Shown: piece by piece, positions 34,028 through 42,864 of the stretch
How positions within the stretch are numbered: position 1 is the stretch's first letter
How the letters are laid out: every line of letters begins with the position of its first letter
Origin: Catellatospora sp. IY07-71
Lineage (GTDB): Bacteria; Actinomycetota; Actinomycetes; Mycobacteriales; Micromonosporaceae
Length of the DNA: 64,000 nt
Direction: 5' to 3'
Assembly: GCF_018326265.1 (NCBI RefSeq)
Contig: NZ_AP023360.1
Location: 6,507,001-6,571,000, forward strand
The notes under the pieces: generated by a model
Told to the model about the DNA's origin: nothing
Databases searched by the model: none
The model's input: the letters and a program-made list of their open reading frames with translations, nothing else
Position numbers and translations under genes: made by a program

Positions 34028-34591
34028 ATGGGTTACGGCGTGATGGCGTACGCGGTCGACATCGACAAGCTGGTGGCGCTCTGCGGCAGCGGCGACGACC
34101 GGACGCGACGGGCCGTGAGCGGGCGGTTCCGGGACCGGATCCAGCGGCTCAACGACGACCTGGGCTGGTCGAACGAGCGCGGCGAGCCCTCCGTCTTCAC
34201 CGCGATCAACCACCTCGTGCTGGGTGAGCAGCCCACCCTCGACGGCGCGATGTACGGCTACGCCTTCAAGTTCCTCGTCGAGTTCTCGGGCCGGTTCCTG
34301 GACAACCGGCCGTTCTACCCGTGCCGGTCGCACTACCTTTCGGACACCATCGACCCGGAGCTGGCCGCTCTCGGCGCCGGCATCCGGATGAGCGGCCTGA
34401 TCTTCGGCGGGGCGCCCGTGGCGTTCCCGTCACCGGACGACTTCCCGGCGATCGGGCACTGGACAGCCGCCCAGGTGGCCGCCGATGCCGAGCGGCTGCG
34501 TGAGGCTTCCACCATCGAGCTGAAGACCATCTCGGGGTGGCTCGACGAGGCCGCGGCGACCGGACGCGGCGTGGTCGGCTTCTACCACTGA
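34028..34591 (+). CDS. DUF7691-like cytoplasmic protein
   Basis: A 187-residue soluble protein. It begins MGYGVMAYAVDIDKLVALCG and continues with GMYGYAFKFLVEFSGRFLDNR-like segments and a C-terminal LKTISGWLDEAAATGRGVVG. This start and size match actinobacterial proteins grouped as DUF7691, so far as I remember; function unknown. The ATG at 34028 is within a much longer open frame whose upstream part is non-coding in character. A GC-rich hairpin containing its stop codon (34588-34648) may serve as a bidirectional terminator with the next gene. Confidence 0.65.
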   Translation: MGYGVMAYAVDIDKLVALCGSGDDRTRRAVSGRFRDRIQRLNDDLGWSNERGEPSVFTAINHLVLGEQPTLDGAMYGYAFKFLVEFSGRFLDNRPFYPCRSHYLSDTIDPELAALGAGIRMSGLIFGGAPVAFPSPDDFPAIGHWTAAQVAADAERLREASTIELKTISGWLDEAAATGRGVVGFYH

Positions 34592-34644
34592 GCCGGACGC
34601 CTCGCATCGGGCGCCGTCACCGGCGACCTCGGGCCGGGGCCGGC

Positions 34645-35019
34645 TCAGTCCCGCGCCTCGGCCCGCAGCCGCTGCTCGAGGCGCTCCTGCTCGTGCAGCG
34701 GCTGCCGCTCGGCGGCGATCAGCTCGTCCCGCGCCCCGCTGGTGGCCCGGACCAGCTCGTCGAGCTTGAGCAGCACCGCCCGGGACTCCCGGCCGGTGGC
34801 GTGCTGCACGAAGAAGACCATGATGAAGGTGAAGACGCCGGTGACGGCGTGCAGGACGGCGATCCACTGATGGGTGAACCCACCGACGACGCCGACGACC
34901 AGCCACGCGGTGGACAGGATCACCGCCGCCACGGCAGCCCACGCCGAGCCGGTCAGGTCGACGACACGCCGAGCCGCCGTGGAGATCGCGCTACGGGCCC
35001 CTGCCTCGTCGGGTTGCAC
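34645..35019 (-). CDS. Low-affinity iron permease family membrane protein
   Basis: A 124-residue protein with two membrane helices (SAWAAVAAVILSTAWLVVGV and WIAVLHAVTGVFTFIMVFFV) followed by the family-typical QHATGRESRAVLLKLDELVR and a helical tail. The family is named after fungal Fet4 but its bacterial members are short and their transport role is not established. GTG 35019 has an AAGGAG site and is chosen over the longer frame. It converges with the DUF7691 gene. Confidence 0.82.
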   Translation of the reverse strand: MQPDEAGARSAISTAARRVVDLTGSAWAAVAAVILSTAWLVVGVVGGFTHQWIAVLHAVTGVFTFIMVFFVQHATGRESRAVLLKLDELVRATSGARDELIAAERQPLHEQERLEQRLRAEARD

Positions 35020-35148
35020 AGCTGACTCCTTCCGCCCGGCCACACCACCGGGAACGCGCCTGCCATACCCGCCGCGACGCGGCGCCAATCACGGCGGCCG
35101 CCGACCGCCGGGCTCCGGGCGACGTACGTCGGCCGTACACTGCCCGCC

Positions 35149-35361
35149 GTGAGCCGCAAGAGCTACTACGACCTCGCGTTCGGCGTCGCCGCGGGTGGTT
35201 CCCACAAGGACGCCCACTACATCCGGGGCACCCTCGACGAGATCAAGGCCGATCTTGCGGTCGACGACGGCAGCCTGTCCGACCTCGGCGCCCGGCCGGG
35301 TGACACCGCGACGGACGACGACGACTATGTGCCGTACGGGTTCACCGACTTCGAAGGCTGA
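35149..35361 (+). CDS. Small acidic protein, unknown
   Basis: A 70-residue protein beginning MSRKSYYDLAFGVAAGGSHK with a very acidic tail (TDDDDYVPYGFTDFEG). GTG start; binding site weak. No known family recognised. It ends ten bases before a clear terminator hairpin, so it is probably a separate transcript from the DUF7019/kinase genes downstream, although it lies in the same direction. Confidence 0.5.
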   Translation: MSRKSYYDLAFGVAAGGSHKDAHYIRGTLDEIKADLAVDDGSLSDLGARPGDTATDDDDYVPYGFTDFEG

Positions 35362-35370
35362 AAGCCCGGC

Positions 35371-35397
35371 TGGACGGTGGCCGCGGACCACCGTCCA
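35371..35397 (+). terminator. Hairpin after the small acidic gene
   Basis: A perfect 10-bp inverted repeat TGGACGGTGG / CCACCGTCCA with a 7-base loop at 35371-35397. Confidence 0.6.
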
Positions 35398-35444
35398 CAT
35401 GCGAGGTATCCTGTCGGCCAGTCCGACGGGGTCTTGGGGTGACG

Positions 35445-36146
35445 ATGTTCTTCCGGCGCAGGACCGAGCAGGCACGCGCGCTGCGGTACATGGCGTACGT
35501 GTCCGACACGAAGATCGACATGTTGATCAGCCAGATCCAGGAGCCGCTGCGGCGCAGCATCGCCACGGAGCTGAAGCTCGACCTGAAGCTGATCGGCCTC
35601 ACGCTCAACGCCGACAGCCCGCTGCGCCAGCAGAGCCGCATCGAGAAGGTGGCCCTGGTCGAGGACTACCTCGCCCGCCACCAGCAGGTCGGCGACCTGA
35701 CCGCGACGCAGGGGTACGTCAGGGCACGGCTCAACATGGACTGGGCGCCGCTGTCGGACATCGAGCCCGGACGCGCGGACGCCGAAAAGATCACCTTCTT
35801 CTGCGGGTACACCCCGGACCTGCTCGTGGTGCTCAGCGGCTCGACGGCGCACCTGCTCGGGACCCCGGTGGAGCCGGCGGCCACGCCCGGCTCGCAGCCG
35901 TACGCCATCCGGCGGGCGCTGCAGCCGGTCGCGCCGCAGGGCACGGGGCTGGACGAGCAGGCGGAGACCGACACGGTGCGGTCGCTGGCCGACGGGATCG
36001 CGGCCACCGCGAAGGCGGTGTTCCAGACGCCGCAGCCGGTGCAGTTCCTCGCGCGCTGCATCAGCCGCGGGCCGCTGCCGGACGGCTCGCAGCGCCCGGC
36101 CTACCTGCTGGGCAGCCCGCTGTACGTCGAGATGGTGGACTTCTAG
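35445..36146 (+). CDS. DUF7019-like protein coupled to the kinase gene
   Basis: A 233-residue soluble protein. The N-terminal RYMAYVSDTKIDMLISQI is the recognisable signature of an actinobacterial family (DUF7019); further on come YVRARLNMDWAPL, ITFFCGYTPDLLVVLSGS and QFLARCISRG. No known activity. ATG 35445 is used; GTG 35439 is two codons upstream. The stop is three bases before the start of the kinase-WD40 gene, so the two are an operon and their products likely act together. Confidence 0.7.
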   Translation: MFFRRRTEQARALRYMAYVSDTKIDMLISQIQEPLRRSIATELKLDLKLIGLTLNADSPLRQQSRIEKVALVEDYLARHQQVGDLTATQGYVRARLNMDWAPLSDIEPGRADAEKITFFCGYTPDLLVVLSGSTAHLLGTPVEPAATPGSQPYAIRRALQPVAPQGTGLDEQAETDTVRSLADGIAATAKAVFQTPQPVQFLARCISRGPLPDGSQRPAYLLGSPLYVEMVDF

Positions 36147-36149
36147 CCG

Positions 36150-39100
36150 ATGAGCGGCGCCGCGCACCCGGTCTCGGCCGGGACCTGGCAGGTCGGCGAC
36201 GTGATCGCCGGCCGGTACCGGGTCACGAAGGTGCACGAGCACGGCGGCATGGGCCTGGTCTACCGGGTGCGCCACCTGGGCTGGGACGCCGATCTGGCGC
36301 TGAAGAGCCCCCGGCCGCAGCAGCTGCGCACCGCCGAGGACCAGCAGCGCTTCGTCGACGAGGCCCAGGCGTGGATCTCGCTGGGCCTGCACCCGAACGT
36401 GTGCGCCGCCCACTATGTGCGCGCCGTCGACGGCGTGCCGCGCGTGTTCGCCGAGTACGTGCCCGGGGGCAGCCTGCGGGAGGCCATCGACGACGGTCGG
36501 CTGTACGAGGGCGCCCCTGACGAGGTGCTCGCGCGGCTGCTCGACGTCGCCGTGCAGCTCGCCTGGGGGCTGGCCCACGCGCACCGCCGGGGCCTGGTGC
36601 ACCAGGACGTCAAACCGGCCAACGTGCTGCTCGACGAGGCGGGCACGGCGAAGGTGACCGACTTCGGGCTGTCCCGGGTGGGCGCTCGCGCCGCGCGGCC
36701 AGACCCGGCCCGGCCCGGGATCTGGGCCGGGCCCGGGGTGAGCATGCGGGTCAGCGCGGGCGGCCTCACCCCCGACTACGCCTCGCCGGAGCAGGCGGCC
36801 GGTGCGCCGCTGAGCCGCCGCACCGACGTGTGGAGCTACGCGGTCTCGGTGTTCGAGCTGTTCACCGGCGGCGTGGTCTGGTCCAGCGGCCCGTCGGCCG
36901 ACGTCACGCTGGCCGAGTACCTGCACTGCGGACCCGACGATCCGGCCGCGCCACGGATGCCGGGCGCGCTGGCCGAGCTGCTGACCTCCTGCCTGCTCGA
37001 CGATCCCGCCGCGCGCCCCGGCGACCTGGCCGAGGTCGCCGACATCATCGCGGCCGTGTACGCCGCCGAACTGGGCCGTGCGTACCCCCGGACCGCTCCG
37101 GCCGAGGCCGACCTGCGGGCCGACGAGTTCAACAACCGGGCGCTGTCGCTGCTCGACCTCGACGACACCGAGGCCGCCGACGCCGCGCTGCGCGCGGCGC
37201 TGGAGGCCGACCCGCACCACCTGGCAGCCGTCTTCAACGCCGCGCTGCTCGGCTGGCGGCGCGGCGACCTGACCGACGACGAGGCGGTGGCCGCCGTCGC
37301 CGCGGCCCGCGCCACGCGGCCGGAGCACTGGCTCGGCGCCTACCTGCTGGCCCAGGTGCATCTGGAACGCGGCGACCTGGACGCGGCGCTGCCGCTGCTG
37401 GCCGAGGCGGCGCAGCAGTCACCCGACGATCCGCAGTTCGCGGAGCTGCTGCGCCGGGCCCGCGCGGGCGAGCCGGCGGTCGGCGGCACCGCATGGCCCG
37501 TGCCCGGCGAGCGTGGCCGGATGACCGGCCTGCACCTCGGCCCGGACGGCAGGGTGGTGCTGACCGCGCTGGTGGACGTGCCGCCGCCGCAGCGGGGACT
37601 GCGGGCTGCGCTGTTCGGAGGCGAGCACCAGCGGCCGACGGAGAGCGTCATCAGAGTGGACTTCGCTGATGGCGAGCGCGGCCCGCTGACCCTGCCACAG
37701 GGCGCCTTCGCCCATCACTTCGCGGTCGGTCCCGGCGATCGCCTGGCCGCCGTCGGGGGCAGCGGCGACGAGGCGGTGGTATGGGATCTGGAGCGCGGCG
37801 TGACGCTGCAGCGGCTGCCCGGTCACGGGCTCTTCGTGACGGCGCTGCGGTTCCGCGCCGACGGCGGCGTGCTGGCGTCCGGGTCGAGCAGCGGCTCGAT
37901 CCGGTTGTGGGATCCGGTGACCGGCGCGTGCCTGGCCGCGCTGACCGGTCACGAGCGCGAGGTCCACGGCCTGACCTGGTCGGCCGACGGCTCGCTGCTG
38001 GCGTCGGTGAGCAGCGACCGGACGCTGCGGCTGTGGGATCCGTGGACGGGCCGGTGCACGGCCGTGCTGCCCCACGCGGATCGGGTTTCGGCGGTGGACC
38101 TGGGCCCGGACGGGCACACCGCGGTCACCGGCGACCACGGCGGTGTGGTGCGGATCTGGACGCTGGACGCCGGCGGCGGCAGCTGCCGGCATGAGCTGCC
38201 GGGTCACCAGGGCCAGGTGACGACGGTGTCGGCGAGCGGCGCCGGGCGGTTCCTGACCGCCGGGCAGGACGGGATCCTGCGGCTGTGGGACGCGGCGGGC
38301 GGGCGCTGCCTGCGCACCGTCGAGGCGCACCGTGACGCGGTCTTCCGGGGGCTGTCCACGACGCAGACGGTGTACGTCGCGGCCCGCGCGGGCTCGGACG
38401 GGCGTTTGGCGTACTCGATGTCCAACGACCTGCTGCTGCGCTCGTGGGGGCTGCCGACCGGCTACACCGCCGCGCTGCATGTGTGCCGTCCGCGCCCGGT
38501 GTCGCGGCTGCACGAGTTCGACGCGCGCTTCCAGCAGCTGCTGAGCGGCGCGGAGCAGGCCATGGGCGAGGGGCGGGTGCCGGCCGCGCTGGAGCTGATG
38601 CGGCAGGCGCGAGCGGTGCCGGGTCACGAGAACACGTCGGAGGCGGTGGCGGCCTGGCAGCGCCTGGCGCGCTCATGTGTACGGACCGGGCTGCGCGGCT
38701 CGCGGCTCGTCCGCCGGATCGCCCTGGACGAGCCGGGTTCCCAGCGGTACTGGATGCCGCGGGTCAGTGTCAGCGCGGACGGGGCAAAGGCACTGACCAG
38801 TTCCCCCGACGACGCCATGGTGCTGTGGGACCTGGCGACAGGGCGGGCCGAGCGCCGGCTGCACACACCGGAGCACCGGACCTCGGTCGAGACGCTCGCG
38901 CTGAGCGCGGACGCAAGGCTGGCGGTCGCCGTCGACGGATACCGCCGCCTGCTGGTCTGGGACCTGCACCGCGACGGCGAGCCGAGGCTGCTGGACACGC
39001 TGCCCTCGACCGGCTCGCGGGTGAGCCTGGACCGGGCGGGCGTATACGCGCTGACCGGGACGGGCTCCCACACCGTGCTGCGCCGCTGGGACCTGGCGAC

Positions 39101-39722
39101 CGGCAGCGAGCCGGCCGTGTTCCACGGCCGCGAGCGGCTGATCACGACCACCGGCGGGTCGTCGCGGATGGAGCCGGAGACGCTGCACGGCGTCTGCCTC
39201 AGCGGCGACGGGCGGCTGGCGCTGGCGGCCGCGCAGGACGGCGACGTGCTGCGCTGGGATGCGGTCAGCGGGCGGCCGCTGGGCCGCCTGCGGGGCCACG
39301 AGCAGCGCGCCGAGTGTGTGGCGATCAGCCCGGACGCCCGGTTCGCGCTGTCCGGCGCCTGGGACACGACGGTCCGCTACTGGGATCTGGAGCGGGGGCG
39401 GTGCGTGCGGGTGCTGGCCGGGCATACCCAGCCGGTCGACGCGGTCGCCTTCACGGGCGACGGGGAGTTCGCGCTCTCCGGCGGCCGCGACCACGCGCTG
39501 CGGGTGTGGCGGTTACGCGACGGCGCGTGCGTCCAGGTGCTCGACGGGCACGACGGCCCAGTGGCCGGGGTGGGTCTAGGCGACGACGGGTGGTCGGCGG
39601 TCACGGTCACCCACGAGAGCCTGTCGGTGTGGGAGCTGGACTGGGCGCTGGCGGCCGCTTCGGCCGCAGGTCCGCAGGCCGGTCCCGGCGGATGGTGGGG
39701 CCGGCTGCGGTCCGGCCGCTGA
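36150..39722 (+). CDS. Serine/threonine kinase with TPR and WD40 propeller domains
   Basis: An 1190-residue cytoplasmic protein, no transmembrane segment. Kinase domain about 18-310: Gly loop HEHGGMGLVYR, Lys52 in LALKS, catalytic loop HQDVKPANVLL (His151, Asp153), DFG at 171-173 and DYASPEQ. HQD in place of HRD is unusual. A TPR stretch follows (about 325-440), then WD40 repeats in two blocks (about 450-780 and 850-1180) separated by a helical linker. PkwA-like kinases with WD40 domains are known in actinomycetes. The propellers probably sense or recruit partners, the kinase phosphorylates them. Coupled to the DUF7019 gene. Confidence 0.9.
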   Translation: MSGAAHPVSAGTWQVGDVIAGRYRVTKVHEHGGMGLVYRVRHLGWDADLALKSPRPQQLRTAEDQQRFVDEAQAWISLGLHPNVCAAHYVRAVDGVPRVFAEYVPGGSLREAIDDGRLYEGAPDEVLARLLDVAVQLAWGLAHAHRRGLVHQDVKPANVLLDEAGTAKVTDFGLSRVGARAARPDPARPGIWAGPGVSMRVSAGGLTPDYASPEQAAGAPLSRRTDVWSYAVSVFELFTGGVVWSSGPSADVTLAEYLHCGPDDPAAPRMPGALAELLTSCLLDDPAARPGDLAEVADIIAAVYAAELGRAYPRTAPAEADLRADEFNNRALSLLDLDDTEAADAALRAALEADPHHLAAVFNAALLGWRRGDLTDDEAVAAVAAARATRPEHWLGAYLLAQVHLERGDLDAALPLLAEAAQQSPDDPQFAELLRRARAGEPAVGGTAWPVPGERGRMTGLHLGPDGRVVLTALVDVPPPQRGLRAALFGGEHQRPTESVIRVDFADGERGPLTLPQGAFAHHFAVGPGDRLAAVGGSGDEAVVWDLERGVTLQRLPGHGLFVTALRFRADGGVLASGSSSGSIRLWDPVTGACLAALTGHEREVHGLTWSADGSLLASVSSDRTLRLWDPWTGRCTAVLPHADRVSAVDLGPDGHTAVTGDHGGVVRIWTLDAGGGSCRHELPGHQGQVTTVSASGAGRFLTAGQDGILRLWDAAGGRCLRTVEAHRDAVFRGLSTTQTVYVAARAGSDGRLAYSMSNDLLLRSWGLPTGYTAALHVCRPRPVSRLHEFDARFQQLLSGAEQAMGEGRVPAALELMRQARAVPGHENTSEAVAAWQRLARSCVRTGLRGSRLVRRIALDEPGSQRYWMPRVSVSADGAKALTSSPDDAMVLWDLATGRAERRLHTPEHRTSVETLALSADARLAVAVDGYRRLLVWDLHRDGEPRLLDTLPSTGSRVSLDRAGVYALTGTGSHTVLRRWDLATGSEPAVFHGRERLITTTGGSSRMEPETLHGVCLSGDGRLALAAAQDGDVLRWDAVSGRPLGRLRGHEQRAECVAISPDARFALSGAWDTTVRYWDLERGRCVRVLAGHTQPVDAVAFTGDGEFALSGGRDHALRVWRLRDGACVQVLDGHDGPVAGVGLGDDGWSAVTVTHESLSVWELDWALAAASAAGPQAGPGGWWGRLRSGR

Positions 39723-39959
39723 GGCGGCGGTCCAGCCCGAGTCCGCGGCGAACCTGGCGATCTCCACCGCGAACGCCCACCGGGGCGATAATGCGGCAGT
39801 TTTCCGGGGACGACGATTCCCCGCATAAGTTGCGTCGAAATCTGCGACGATTTGGGGAGCGGCGGTCCGTGTCCGGGCACAGCGGCCCGGACGCCGCCCC
39901 GATACCCGGATGTGAAAGCAGCGTGGCTTCTCATCAGATCCTTGAGAGGACCGACCCTG

Positions 39960-40532
39960 ATGCGACTGAACAGCAGACTTTCGGCACTGGCAGCCACGTG
40001 CTGCGCAGCCGCCTTCTTACTCACGGCGGGACCAGCGGCGGCAGCGGTGCCCGCCGACGGCGAGTTCGGGCCTGCCTGCGCGGCGCTGCCCCAGGGCAGC
40101 AGCCCCGGCAGCCTGCAGACCATGGCCGGGCAGCCCGTGGCCGACGCCGCGGCGGGCAACCCGCTGCTGTCGACCCTGGTGACCGCGGTGAAGCAGGGCG
40201 GCCTCGTCGACACGCTCAACAACGCCGACGGCGTCACCGTGTTCGCGCCGACCAACGAGGCCTTCGCCAAGATTCCCAAGGCCCAGCTCGACCAGGTCCT
40301 CGCGGACAAGGAGCAGCTGCGCAAGCTGCTGACCTACCACGTGGTGGCCGGGCGGACCGCACCTGACCAGCTCGACGGCTCCCACAAGACGCTGGAGGGC
40401 CAGGACCTGACCGTGACCGGCAGCGGCGCCGACTTCACCGTCAACGACACCGCCAAGGTGGTCTGCGGCAACGTGCAGACCCGCAACGGCACCGTCTACG
40501 TCATCGACAGCGTGCTGATGCCTCCGTCGTGA
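39960..40532 (+). CDS. Secreted fasciclin (FAS1) domain protein
   Basis: A 190-residue exported protein. MRLNSRLSALAATCCAAAFL and the AAAAVPA cleavage region form the signal peptide. The FAS1 domain (about 55-188) shows PLLSTLVTAVKQGGLVDTLN, the conserved H1 motif TVFAPTNEAF, LLTYHVVAG (H2) and VYVIDSVLMP at the end, as in MPT70-like proteins. It is expected to mediate adhesion at the cell surface. ATG 39960 has a GAGAGGA site. A terminator follows the stop. Confidence 0.92.
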   Translation: MRLNSRLSALAATCCAAAFLLTAGPAAAAVPADGEFGPACAALPQGSSPGSLQTMAGQPVADAAAGNPLLSTLVTAVKQGGLVDTLNNADGVTVFAPTNEAFAKIPKAQLDQVLADKEQLRKLLTYHVVAGRTAPDQLDGSHKTLEGQDLTVTGSGADFTVNDTAKVVCGNVQTRNGTVYVIDSVLMPPS

Positions 40533-40548
40533 ACCGGCGGCAGGAAGA

Positions 40549-40580
40549 GTGCCGGGTGGACGGCAGACACCACCCGGCAC
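40549..40580 (+). terminator. Terminator after the fasciclin gene
   Basis: A perfect 10-bp stem GTGCCGGGTG (40549-40558) / CACCCGGCAC (40571-40580) with a 12-base loop, 16 bases after the stop. Confidence 0.6.
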
Positions 40581-40611
40581 CCCGCGACGAGCTGAAAGCG
40601 ATCACCAAGCC

Positions 40612-42257
40612 ATGAGCGGACCACACCACGACGCCGCACCCAGATCGCGCCGGACGGTCCTCGTCACCGGCGCCACCGGCTACATCGGCGGGCGGCTGGC
40701 ACCCCGGCTCATCGAGGCCGGGCACGACGTACGCTGCCTGACCCGCTCCGCCGGCCGCCTTCGCGACGTGCCGTGGGCGGCCGAGGCGGAGATCGTCGAA
40801 GGCGACGTGCTCGACTACGACGGCACCCGCCGGGCGCTTGCGGGCGTCCACGTCGCGTACTACCTCGTCCACTCCCTGGGCACCGCCCACTTCCAGGACG
40901 TCGACCGGCGCGCCGCGCAGACGTTCGCCGCCGCCGCGAAGGACGCGGGCGTCCAGCGCATCGTCTACCTCGGCGGCCCCACCCCGGTGCCGTCCCGCGA
41001 CGGCACACCGTCGTCGGCGCACCTGCTCTCCCGTGACGAGGTCGCCGCCGTGCTCACCGCGTCCGGGGTGCCGACGGTGACGCTGCGGGCGGCCGTCATC
41101 ATCGGCTCCGGCTCGGCCTCCTTCGAGATGCTGCGCTACCTGACCGAACGGCTGCCCGTCATGGTCACCCCACGCTGGGTGAACACCCGCATCCAGCCCA
41201 TCGCCGTACGCGACGTGCTGCACTACCTGACGGCGTGGGCGGACGTGCCGGACCGGGTCGACCGGTCGTTCGACATCGGCGGCCCGGACGTGCTCACCTA
41301 CCGCGAGATGATGATCCGTTACGCGCGCGTGGCGCACCTGCGCCCCCGCACGATCATCCCGGTCGGGGTGCTCTCGCCCTGGCTCAGCTCGCAATGGGTC
41401 AACCTGGTCACCCCGGTGCCCGGCGCCATCGCCAAGCCGCTGGTGGCCAGCCTGATCCACGAGGCGGTCTGCCACGAGCAGGACATCAGGAGGTACGTCC
41501 CGGATCCGCCCGGCGGGCTCAAGGGATTCGACGAGGCCGTCGCCCTGGCCCTGGTCAAGATCCGGGATGCCGACGTGGAGACCCGCTGGTCGACCGCCAC
41601 CTGGACCGGCGCCCCCGCCGAGCCGCTGCCCACGGACCCGGACTGGTCGGGCGGCAGCGCCTACGTCGACCGCAAGACCCGGCGGGTCCACGCCCCGCCC
41701 GAGGCCCTCTGGGACGTCATCGTGCGCATCGGCGGCGAGACGGGCTGGTACTCCTCCCCGATGGCCTGGGCCCTGCGGGGATGGCTCGACCGGCTCATCG
41801 GCGGCGTCGGGCTGCGCCGGGGCCGCCGCGATCCCGTCGAGCTGTACGTCGGTGAGGCCCTGGACTTCTGGCGGGTCGAGGAGATCCAGCACGGCAGGCT
41901 GTTGCGGCTGCGGGCGGAGATGCTGCTGCCCGGTCTGGCCTGGCTGGAGCTGAAGGTCGAACCCGACCTGCTCAGCCCCGCACACGTCAGCCGATACCAG
42001 CAGCGTGCCGTCTTCCTGCCGCGCGGGCTGGCCGGGCATCTGTACTGGTACTGCATCTCCCCGTTCCACCATGTGATCTTCGGGGGATGGCGCGCAACAT
42101 CGCCCGGGCCGCCGAGCGCAGCTCCGCCACCGGCGACAGGCCCGAGGTCGTCGAGATCTCCCCGTCGCGGGTCCGCGCCGAGCCCGTGCCGGAGACGGCC
42201 TCGGCACCGCGTGCGGCCGCCGGCCGCGCCGGGTTTGCCCGGCCGGTACGCGGGTAA
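40612..42257 (+). CDS. NAD(P)-binding / DUF2867 protein with one-base frameshift near the 3' end
   Basis: The first 490 residues form an NmrA-like Rossmann domain (TVLVTGATGYIGGRLAP) followed by a DUF2867 domain (SAYVDRKTRRVHAPPEALW, WRVEEIQHGRLLRL, LYWYCISPFHHVIFGG). Members of this family normally continue GGMARNIARAAE. Here the run GGGGG at 42082-42086 is one base short: in the observed frame it reads GGWRATSPGPP, but in the shifted frame MARNIARAAER appears and leads to a TAA at 42255-42257. The length (1646 bases) is one short of a full set of codons. The observed frame instead runs on in frame into the SRPBCC gene, making an artificial fusion. ATG 40612 is chosen. Confidence 0.8.
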
Positions 42258-42291
42258 TGCAAAGTGCTTTCACTTCAGTGAGGAGTTGGTG

Positions 42292-42771
42292 ATGAGCACG
42301 GTTACCGAGTCCGTGGACGTCCACGTTCCGCTGCACACCGCATACAACCAGTGGACGCAGTTCGAGTCGTTCCCGAACTTCATGGGCGGCGTCGAATCGG
42401 TCACGCAGATCGACGCCACCCACAACCACTGGATCGTCAACGTCGCCGGTGCCCGGCGCGAGTTCGACACCGAGATCACCGAACAGCATCCCGACGAGCG
42501 CGTCGCGTGGAAGAGCACCGGCGGCGAGACGAAGCACGCCGGGGTCGTCACGTTCCACCGGCTCAGCGACACCGACACCCGGGTGACCATCCAGCTGGAC
42601 TGGGAGCCCGAAGGCCTGGTCGAGAACGTGGGCGACGCGATCGGCGCCGACAGCCGCCAGGTCAAGAAGGACGCCAAGGCGTTCAAGGAGTTCATCGAGC
42701 AGCGCGGTCTGGAGACCGGCGGCTGGCGCGGCAACGTCGAGGCGCCCGGCAGCCGCCGCGACACGTATTGA
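42292..42771 (+). CDS. SRPBCC family (polyketide cyclase/START-like) protein
   Basis: A 159-residue soluble protein with a START/Bet v 1-like fold. Typical segments: VDVHVPLHTAYNQWTQFESF at the start, NHWIVNVAGARREFDTEI, ERVAWKSTGG and VVTFHRLSDTDTRVTIQLDW. Stand-alone members act as coenzyme Q-binding or stress-associated proteins; its role here is not known. ATG 42292 is preceded by GAGGAG, which shows it is a gene of its own even though the upstream frame is open through it because of the frameshift. Confidence 0.85.
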   Translation: MSTVTESVDVHVPLHTAYNQWTQFESFPNFMGGVESVTQIDATHNHWIVNVAGARREFDTEITEQHPDERVAWKSTGGETKHAGVVTFHRLSDTDTRVTIQLDWEPEGLVENVGDAIGADSRQVKKDAKAFKEFIEQRGLETGGWRGNVEAPGSRRDTY

Positions 42772-42825
42772 TCCGGTCAGGACGGCGGGACGCTCGGTCC
42801 GTCACGTCGCGGAGCCTGAGGAGTG

Positions 42826-42858
42826 GGGTGGTGACGGCCCGACGCGCCGTCACCACCC
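42826..42858. terminator. Bidirectional terminator
   Basis: A perfect 13-bp stem (GGGTGGTGACGGC at 42826-42838 with 42846-42858) and 7-base loop between the convergent SRPBCC and GH2 genes. Confidence 0.7.
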
Positions 42859-42864
42859 AGGCCG

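Noticed and set aside
40549-42771. A real natural fusion of the DUF2867 protein with the SRPBCC protein
   Set aside because: The joining 68 residues are out-of-frame sequence; the shifted frame shows the family ending, and the SRPBCC gene has its own ribosome binding site.
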